From: an uncultured Oscillospiraceae bacterium
GTDB lineage: Bacteria > Bacillota > Clostridia > Oscillospirales > Acutalibacteraceae
NCBI GenBank assembly: GCA_910588415.1
Contig: CAJUPK010000031.1
Span: 1-19,328, forward strand
Direction of reading: 5' to 3'
DNA: 19,328 nt
Positions 14,339 to 19,328 of the stretch are shown here, piece by piece. A model generated the notes under the pieces. It had not been told where the DNA came from. It worked only from the letters and a program-made list of their open reading frames with translations, and did not search any database. Every line of letters starts with the position of its first letter. The first letter of the stretch is position 1. Made by a program: the position numbers and the translations under genes.

Positions 14339-16297
14339 ATGAGTACCATTTCAACTTTCAGCGGCTTTACAATGGCGCGGCTGGGCATTATGGCCGCTTC
14401 AAAAGCCCTGGAGGTCACGGGCAACAATATTTCCAACATCAACACCCCCGGCTACACCCGGCAGGCCCTGGACCAGCGGGCGCTGTATATTGGCGGCGCG
14501 GACCGCTACTCCTCGCAGTTTGATGTGCGGGTGGGTTCGGGTGCGCTGACCACAGGCGTGTCCCAGCTGCGGGACCCCTATCTGGATATCCGTTACCGCA
14601 ACGAGGCTGCCAACGTGGGCTTCTATACCGGCAAGTTCTCCATCCTGCAGGAAATTTCCGCCATTTTTGACGAGGTGGGCAAGGGCGTGGACGGCGAGGG
14701 CGTGCTGGAGGAAAAGCTGAATACCCTGCTGGAGCAGCTGCAGAACTTGAACACCGAGCACGCTGGCGACAAGTCCTATGACGGGGCAGTGAGAGGCGCG
14801 GCTTTGGCCCTGGTGAACATGTTCCACTCCTATGCCGACAAGCTGGAGATCCTGCAGAACGACACAGTTGACGCCTTTAAAGAGGATCTCGGCGAGGTGA
14901 ACAATATTCTGCAGAGTATCCGGGAGCTGAACGAGTCCATTAAAAAGGCGGAGATCAGCAGCGGCGCCCTGGCAGACGCCCAGCGCAAAGAGGGCATGAT
15001 CGGCGAGCGGGGCCAGCAGGCCCTGGAGCTGCGGGACGAGCGGAATAAGCTGATCGACCAGCTGGCCAACTATCTGCCCATTGACGTGAAATATTCCGAT
15101 GAGCCCATTGGCTCTGGCATGACCGTGGAGAAGCTGACCATCACCCTGGCGGGCAACAGCGACGCGGTGCTGATAGACGGCATTTACGGCGGCAGGCTGG
15201 AGGTCCAGCAGACCGAGCAACCGGTCCTCAATGAAGATGGCACTCCTAAGCTGGATGGAAACGGGGACCCCGTTATGGAAAAGGTGGATGACCCCAACTT
15301 CCTGCTGAAGATTACAGAGCTGCGGGACAGACGGGGCGAGCTGATCCCCAACGGCCGCAGGGGCCACGACGAGTTCCTGATGGAGGACCAGACCCTGGTT
15401 TCCGGCTCCCTGCAGGCAGTGCGGGAGATGCTGACCAAGACAGGCGAGTATTCCACCAAGGACCAGGTGACGGCTGACCCCAAGGCTGCCACCAAGCGGG
15501 GCATCCCCTATTACCAGAAGGCTTTGGACGCCCTGGCCAACAAGTTTGCCTCCATCTTCAACGAGGCCAACAATTTCACCTACGATGAGAACAAGGGCCC
15601 CACCGAGGGCTGCAACTGGATGTTCCAGTATGAGGCTGACGGCACTACAGTAGTGAAAGATCAAGACGGCAAGCCTGTCTTTAAAGACGAATACAAGGAA
15701 TATGCATCCAAATCGGGCAACCTGTTCAGCATCAGCGGCGACAGTAACGACGCGGTGGGTCCCAATGGGGAGATCATCACGGCTAAAAATATTTCCATTT
15801 CCACCGGATGGGCTCATGAGACCATCTCCATTGTGCAGACCAAGGACGAAAACGACATGAAGTGGGTGGACCCCAATGACGAGACCAAGGGCAAGGTCCC
15901 GGTCTCCACAGCCAATACCAACATTGCCCACCTGATCACCATTATGCAGAAGGACCACGAGTTTAGGCCCAGCGATATTCTCAGCGATGATGAAGCGGAT
16001 AAGCTGCAGAGCGACAGCGTGTTCTTCACAGGCAGCTTCCAGGGAATGCTCACCTATGTGAACGGAGAGCTGGCGTCGGACACAAAGAGCAGCGGGGACA
16101 TTATGGATAACTTCAGTCTGGCCGCGCTGGACCTGGATTTGAGCAGGGACTCGGTCTCCGGTGTGGACCTGAACGATGAAGCGGTGAATATGATGCAGTA
16201 TCAGAAGTCCTACACAGCTGCCTGCCGTCTGCTTACCACCCTGGATGAGATTTTGGATAAACTGATCAACAACACGGGTCTGGCGGGCCTGCGGTAA
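14339..16297 (+). CDS. flgK: Flagellar hook-associated protein 1, FlgK
   Basis: FlgK forms the first junction ring between hook and filament. The 652 residues carry both conserved ends: the N-terminal rod/hook signature (FTMARLGIMAASKALEVTGN, then NISNINTPGYTRQ) and the C-terminal coiled-coil GVDLNDEAVNMMQYQKSY with LLTTLDEILDKLIN. The central part, with the FlgK-type helical region ELRDERNKLIDQLANYLPID, is variable. The protein is about 100-145 residues longer than the E. coli and Bacillus versions, the extra length lying in the exposed middle domains (acidic and glycine-rich segments at about 290-330 and 420-530). ATG at 14339 follows GGGAGG by 8 nt; an upstream in-frame extension to 14282 is rejected. 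Confidence 0.96.
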   Translation: MSTISTFSGFTMARLGIMAASKALEVTGNNISNINTPGYTRQALDQRALYIGGADRYSSQFDVRVGSGALTTGVSQLRDPYLDIRYRNEAANVGFYTGKFSILQEISAIFDEVGKGVDGEGVLEEKLNTLLEQLQNLNTEHAGDKSYDGAVRGAALALVNMFHSYADKLEILQNDTVDAFKEDLGEVNNILQSIRELNESIKKAEISSGALADAQRKEGMIGERGQQALELRDERNKLIDQLANYLPIDVKYSDEPIGSGMTVEKLTITLAGNSDAVLIDGIYGGRLEVQQTEQPVLNEDGTPKLDGNGDPVMEKVDDPNFLLKITELRDRRGELIPNGRRGHDEFLMEDQTLVSGSLQAVREMLTKTGEYSTKDQVTADPKAATKRGIPYYQKALDALANKFASIFNEANNFTYDENKGPTEGCNWMFQYEADGTTVVKDQDGKPVFKDEYKEYASKSGNLFSISGDSNDAVGPNGEIITAKNISISTGWAHETISIVQTKDENDMKWVDPNDETKGKVPVSTANTNIAHLITIMQKDHEFRPSDILSDDEADKLQSDSVFFTGSFQGMLTYVNGELASDTKSSGDIMDNFSLAALDLDLSRDSVSGVDLNDEAVNMMQYQKSYTAACRLLTTLDEILDKLINNTGLAGLR

Positions 16298-16394
16298 AGG
16301 CCCCCGAAACAGCAGCTGGATTTTAGCCCGGCAGCCTTTCCATAGCAGACCCTTCCCATAAACATAGAAATTTATACAGAAAGAAGTGAGCAAA

Positions 16395-17534
16395 ATGGTT
16401 CGGCGTATTACCACCAATGGTATGATGCAAAGCTACAAGTCCAACCTGATGCGTTCTTACAACACTCTGGCCAGTGTCAGCGAAAAGGTGACCACCCAGC
16501 GGAACTTTAACTCCTACGCCGAAAGCCCCTCTAAGGCCAGCCAGGCCTTTCAGCTGCGGCGGTACCGCTGGAACACAGAGAATCAGATCGCGAACAGCAA
16601 GCAGGTCCGGTATAAGTTCCAGCAGGGCTGGAAGTGCCTGGAGGCAACGTACCAGGACTTGGGCCATAAGCTGGCCCGGTACTCTGCCCTGCGTGCGGAT
16701 AACGACGCGGACGCGGGCGGCCGTAAGGCCCTGGGCGAGGTCATCCGGGGCGCAGCGGACTCTGTAATGGAGACCATGAACGCCCGTTTTGGAGAAAACT
16801 TTGTCTTCTCCGGCGCGGACGGCCAGACAGTGCCCTTCACCTGGGGCAAAGACGCCGACGGCAACGACACCGTGCTGTACAGGGGTATGCCCGTGGATGT
16901 GGAGACCCCGCCGGAAGACCAGATTAAGGACGGCACCTGGGACAAAGACGCATACCCGGAGTTTACGGCGCTCTACAATACCGTTGAGAACGAGCACACC
17001 TATGTGGACCTGGGCATGGGCATGGAAGAGGACCGGGACGGCAAACTGATCGACTCCAGTGCGTTTGACAGCGCCCTGAGCGGCATTGACTTTATCGGCT
17101 ATGGCACCAGCTCTGTGGAGCTGGAGGACGGCACGATAGTGGATGATGTTCCCAACAACATCATCTCCATCATGAAGGAGATGGGCGAGATCTTCTCCGC
17201 CTGCAGCGCGGAAGACGGCTCTTATCCCGATGACCCCAAGTATGTTCCCAGCGCCATCAAGCGGGCGGAGGCCCTGGAGATTCAGCTGGAAAAGAAGCTG
17301 GATGACCTGCATGCCAGCTATGTGGACCTGGACACCCGGGCCACCTTTATCAATACCAACCAAAACCGGTTGGAGAGCATGGACGACAGCCTGAATGAAC
17401 AGATTACCGGCATAGAGGACATTGATCCTGCCGATGCCATCACCTCGCTGATGTGGGCGCAGTATTCCTACAACGCGGCCCTGCGGATTGGCACCAGCAT
17501 CCTGTCCCAGTCGCTGATTGATTATATGAATTGA
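16395..17534 (+). CDS. flgL: Flagellar hook-associated protein 3, FlgL
   Basis: FlgL is the second junction protein, seated between FlgK and flagellin. The 379 residues have a flagellin-like N-terminal helix (MVRRITTNGMMQSYKSNLMR) and a C-terminal helix pair (AITSLMWAQYSYNAALRIGT, then SILSQSLIDYMN). The middle contains the typical GENFVFSGADGQTVPF segment. It is longer than the roughly 300-residue E. coli and Bacillus proteins because of an acidic central insert (about 150-230). I chose ATG at 16395 because MVRRIT aligns with the usual FlgL start; GTG at 16386 would add three residues. No strong SD is visible before either, unlike its neighbours. The 97-base gap after flgK is AT-rich at its end. 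Confidence 0.94.
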   Translation: MVRRITTNGMMQSYKSNLMRSYNTLASVSEKVTTQRNFNSYAESPSKASQAFQLRRYRWNTENQIANSKQVRYKFQQGWKCLEATYQDLGHKLARYSALRADNDADAGGRKALGEVIRGAADSVMETMNARFGENFVFSGADGQTVPFTWGKDADGNDTVLYRGMPVDVETPPEDQIKDGTWDKDAYPEFTALYNTVENEHTYVDLGMGMEEDRDGKLIDSSAFDSALSGIDFIGYGTSSVELEDGTIVDDVPNNIISIMKEMGEIFSACSAEDGSYPDDPKYVPSAIKRAEALEIQLEKKLDDLHASYVDLDTRATFINTNQNRLESMDDSLNEQITGIEDIDPADAITSLMWAQYSYNAALRIGTSILSQSLIDYMN

Positions 17535-17541
17535 TGAGACT

Positions 17542-17576
17542 ACCGGTGAAGGTCTGCTGAAAAGCAGGCCTCCGGT
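17542..17576 (+). promoter_or_regulatory. Stem-loop with GAAA tetraloop between flgL and yviE
   Basis: GGTCTGCT (17551-17558) pairs with AGCAGGCC (17563-17570, one G-U pair) around a GAAA loop, and an outer stem ACCGG (17542-17546) pairs with CCGGT (17572-17576) across a small internal loop. It starts 7 bases after the flgL stop. The next bases are TGCACTTTACC, so it is at best a weak terminator. More likely it is an mRNA processing or stability element setting FlgL expression apart from YviE. Confidence 0.5.
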
Positions 17577-17603
17577 TGCACTTTACCGAAAGAGGGGATT
17601 GTT

Positions 17604-18221
17604 GTGGGTCCGTTGATTGAAATTACCACGGTACCGATCGAAATTGAAATGAAAACTACCCATGCCCAGCTGCTCTATTCCAAGGGTACCGCAGAAATGG
17701 AGGTCAGCCGGGACAAAGGCGGCCTGAATATTAAAAGCCGTCCCATCAAGCTGAATGTAGACTCCTTCCAGGCCAGAAGCTCTGTACGGCCCACTACCAT
17801 GCAGAGCATTGAGCAGGCTGCCCAAAAGGGCGAGAGCGCTGCCTATCAGGCCACGGCTACCTATGCCCAGCGGGGCCAGCTGGTGATGGAAGCCCAGCTG
17901 GGGGAGGAGCTGATCACCCAGTTTGCCCAGGAGACCCAGGACGCCCATTTGGGCCGGAACCTGACCGATTTTGGCCTGGGCTTCTTGCCGGAGACCGGCG
18001 TTGACTTGAGTTGGGAGCCTGGCCAGATGCAGATTCGCTATGAGATGGATAAACTGAATTTTGATTGGAAAATCAATGGCACGGGCTTCAAATTTGTACC
18101 GGGCGATATTGAGTTTACCATGACCCAGCGCCCGGAAGTCATCATCAAGTATATGGGCAGCCCCATGTATGTTCCGCCTTCGGCAGACCCCAATTATACG
18201 CCGGTGGACGTGCGGGCTTAA
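17604..18221 (+). CDS. yviE: YviE/DUF6470-like protein of the flgL-fliW interval
   Basis: This 205-residue protein is predicted to be soluble, with no signal peptide or membrane segment. Its beginning (PLIEITTVPIEIEMKTTHAQ), a middle Gln/Ala-rich helical stretch (TTMQSIEQAAQKGESAAYQA) and a C-terminal beta region (GDIEFTMTQRPEVIIKYMG) resemble the YviE / DUF6470 family, which in Bacillus lies in exactly this position between flgL and fliW. Length is close to the Bacillus protein (191 residues). The function is not established for the family; a flagellar assembly or regulatory role is suggested only by its constant neighbourhood. The start is GTG at 17604, 6 nt after GAGGGG. Confidence 0.8.
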   Translation: MGPLIEITTVPIEIEMKTTHAQLLYSKGTAEMEVSRDKGGLNIKSRPIKLNVDSFQARSSVRPTTMQSIEQAAQKGESAAYQATATYAQRGQLVMEAQLGEELITQFAQETQDAHLGRNLTDFGLGFLPETGVDLSWEPGQMQIRYEMDKLNFDWKINGTGFKFVPGDIEFTMTQRPEVIIKYMGSPMYVPPSADPNYTPVDVRA

Positions 18222-18240
18222 CTGCCGGGAGGGCCATGGA

Positions 18241-18684
18241 TTGAAGCTTTCAACAAAGTATTTTGGAGAGATTGAATACAGCCAGGAGGACGTGCTGCGC
18301 TTTCCCAAGGGCCTTTTTGCCTTTGAGGAGGAGAGGGAGTTTCTATTGCTGCCCTTTTCCGGCAGCAACGAGACCCTGCTTTGCCTGCAAAGCGTGGCTA
18401 CGTCCCAGCTGGCCTTTGTGGTGATGAACCCCTTTGCCCTGGACCACGCCTACGCGCCTGTGCTGCAGCCCGAGGAGCTGGAGTACCTGGGGGTAAAGGA
18501 GAGCACCGAGCTGTGCTTTTACGTGCTGTGTGTTGTAAAGAACCCTGTGTCCAGCAGCACAGTCAATATGAAATGCCCCTTGGCGCTTAACGACCACACC
18601 CGCCAGTGCATACAGGTCATTTTGGACGGAGAGGACTATGGGATGCGCCATTTGCTGGCGGATTTTCAGGAGAAGGAGGGATAG
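18241..18684 (+). CDS. fliW: Flagellar assembly factor FliW (CsrA antagonist)
   Basis: FliW binds cytoplasmic flagellin and, when free of it, binds and inhibits CsrA, so flagellin translation follows filament demand. The 147 residues show the family pattern: KYFGEIEYSQEDVLRFPKGL (N-terminal FP.GL motif), FAFEEEREFLLLPF, FVVMNPFALDHAYAP, and VVKNPVSSSTVNMKCPLALN followed by QCIQVILDGEDYGMRHLL. Length matches the usual 140-150. The start is TTG at 18241, 7 nt after GGGAGGG; an ATG at 18236 is in another frame and meets a stop after one codon. Nineteen bases separate it from yviE and csrA follows after 4 bases. Confidence 0.95.
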   Translation: MKLSTKYFGEIEYSQEDVLRFPKGLFAFEEEREFLLLPFSGSNETLLCLQSVATSQLAFVVMNPFALDHAYAPVLQPEELEYLGVKESTELCFYVLCVVKNPVSSSTVNMKCPLALNDHTRQCIQVILDGEDYGMRHLLADFQEKEG

Positions 18685-18690
18685 CGCTAT
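18660..18690 (+). promoter_or_regulatory. Cluster of GGA motifs over the csrA ribosome binding site
   Basis: Four GGA triplets (18660, 18669, 18675 and 18679) lie within 22 bases covering the csrA SD, and ATAGCGCTAT (18681-18690) is a perfect palindrome that includes the first two bases of the csrA ATG. GGA is the core of CsrA binding sites, so CsrA could control its own translation. SD sequences contain GGA by nature, so the evidence is modest. Confidence 0.35.
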
Positions 18691-18949
18691 GTTGATCCTT
18701 CGCCGCAAGGCAGGCGAGTCCTTCCTGGTGGGCAGCGATATCAAAGTAACCGTGATAGCCACCAAGGACAAAGAGGTGCAAATTGCCATAGACGCCCCCA
18801 AAGAGGTGCCTGTGCTGCGGGCCGAGCTGGCTTATGCCATGAAGGCCAACCAAGAGGCCGCCCAGGAGCAGAGCCTGCCCCAGGAGCTGATGGAAGCGTT
18901 TTCCCTATTTGCCCAGGAGAAGCCAGGGCAAGAAGACAGTGACAAGTAG
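18689..18949 (+). CDS. csrA: Carbon storage/flagellin translation regulator CsrA
   Basis: CsrA is a homodimeric RNA-binding protein that blocks translation by covering GGA motifs at ribosome binding sites; in Bacillus its target is the flagellin leader. The 86 residues begin with the canonical MLILRRKAGESFLVG and continue through DIKVTVIATKDKEVQIAIDA to PKEVPVLRAEL, which keeps the RNA-contacting arginine of the VxRxEI region. The C-terminal 25-30 residues (from about 57) extend beyond the 61-residue E. coli form and are charged, which is expected in FliW-regulated CsrA. ATG at 18689 lies 8 nt from AGGAGGG inside the end of fliW. Last gene before the terminator. Confidence 0.96.
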   Translation: MLILRRKAGESFLVGSDIKVTVIATKDKEVQIAIDAPKEVPVLRAELAYAMKANQEAAQEQSLPQELMEAFSLFAQEKPGQEDSDK

Positions 18950-19025
18950 TCGTGCAGTTAAAATAAGCGCGTGTATGCTTTTCTAAAAAGAAAGCCGCGG
19001 AGTTTTAAAACAGACGCTAGACAAG

Positions 19026-19069
19026 AAAAAGCACGGAGCAGCCTCTAAGGTCTGGCTCCGTGCTTTTTT
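19026..19069 (+). terminator. Strong rho-independent terminator, probably bidirectional
   Basis: AAAAA plus GCACGGAGC (19026-19039) pairs with GCTCCGTGC (19055-19063) plus the T-run 19064-19069, a 14-bp stem with a partly paired 15-base loop. It ends the flgM-to-csrA operon 76 bases after csrA. The A-run on the left gives a T-tract on the minus strand, so it can also serve the convergent gene from the right. Confidence 0.92.
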
Positions 19070-19081
19070 GTGGAGGAAAGT

Positions 19082-19102
19082 TGGGTGAAAATAATTCACC
19101 CA
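19082..19102 (-). terminator. Small hairpin after the partial minus-strand gene
   Basis: TGGGTGAA (19082-19089) and TTCACCCA (19095-19102) form a perfect 8-bp stem with a 5-base loop, 20 bases beyond the stop of the minus-strand gene. Only a short ACTTTCC follows on that strand, so it is a weak terminator at best. Confidence 0.35.
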
Positions 19103-19122
19103 GGAAGGTGGACCGGAAAAGC

Positions 19123-19328
19123 TCAGTCCTCCTTGCGGGGAGCGCCCAGCCGGATGCCTCCGTTCCCATCGCTGGAATGACGGGGATGAGCGGCCACCTG
19201 CTGGCAGGCGGACATCAGCTGGGCAGTAACAGCAGCGCTGTAGCGCCCCTCGTAAATGGTCAGCATGGGCACCTCCTCGGTCTCCGGCACCACAATATAT
19301 TTGGCGGGCAGGCTGGTAAGGGTCAGGG
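19123..19328 (-). CDS. Partial unrecognised protein, C-terminal end
   Basis: Sixty-seven residues and a TGA stop are open on the minus strand to the right edge of the window, so the gene is cut off. The visible part reads SLPAKYIVVPETEEVPMLTI, then YEGRYSAAVTAQLMSACQQV, and ends in a polar tail GNGGIRLGAPRKED. I recognise no family. Within it, ATG at 19266 has AGGAGG 5 nt upstream, so a separate 47-residue product is possible, though the open frame upstream argues for a longer protein. It converges on the csrA operon, with the terminator at 19026-19069 between them. Confidence 0.5.
   Translation of the reverse strand, partial: LTLTSLPAKYIVVPETEEVPMLTIYEGRYSAAVTAQLMSACQQVAAHPRHSSDGNGGIRLGAPRKED

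Noticed and set aside
14399..16417. 672-codon minus-strand open frame opposite flgK
   Set aside because: It is a shadow of flgK. The sense strand carries full FlgK signatures at both ends and a proper ribosome binding site.
18169..18240. Longer FliW start at 18169
   Set aside because: It would overlap yviE by about 50 bases and add 24 residues foreign to the family. TTG 18241 with GGGAGGG fits better.
1..19328. CRISPR arrays, tRNA/rRNA genes, insertion sequences or prophage genes
   Set aside because: I saw no regularly spaced direct repeats, transposase or integrase motifs, or structural RNA signatures by eye on either strand.

Overview
The window is a flagellar and chemotaxis locus from a motile, S-layer-bearing member of the Bacillota, probably class Clostridia. 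Three things suggest this: the yviE-fliW-csrA block after flgL, a secreted protein with three SLH domains, and strong GGAGG-type Shine-Dalgarno (SD) sites with frequent TTG and GTG starts. GC content is mostly high (about 57-63% in the 60-base lines I counted). An Oscillospirales-like gut bacterium would fit, but that is a guess. Bases 5-38 are Illumina TruSeq adapter, so this is the untrimmed end of an assembled contig and genomic sequence begins near base 39.

Left block, minus strand (8090 down to 119): a FliK-like protein, a free-standing FlhB C-terminal-like protein and a PilZ (c-di-GMP receptor) protein form a tightly coupled three-gene unit with its own sigma-A-type promoter. After a 303-base gap comes a 1760-residue SLH surface protein, which ends at a strong terminator. 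The last third of the surface-protein gene is clearly AT-richer than the rest.

Right block, plus strand (8512 to 19069): a divergent sigma-A-type promoter starts cheA-cheW-cheR-cheB, the signalling core that sets kinase activity and receptor methylation. A 12-bp inverted repeat after cheB overlaps a good match to a sigma-28 (sigma-D/FliA) promoter. That promoter would drive the late operon flgM (anti-sigma-28), flgN (chaperone), flgK and flgL (hook-filament junction), yviE (DUF6470-like), fliW and csrA (the FliW-CsrA switch on flagellin translation). A strong, probably bidirectional terminator closes the block. A partial unrecognised gene on the minus strand runs off the right edge.

The genes are mostly well-known families in a recognisable order. 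The less ordinary points are the FliK-like/FlhB-like/PilZ cassette, the terminator-promoter overlap before flgM, structured leaders just upstream of several SD sites (SLH gene, cheW, flgK, yviE), a GGA cluster over the csrA start, and the composition break inside the surface-protein gene. I saw no tRNA, rRNA, CRISPR array, insertion sequence or prophage gene.
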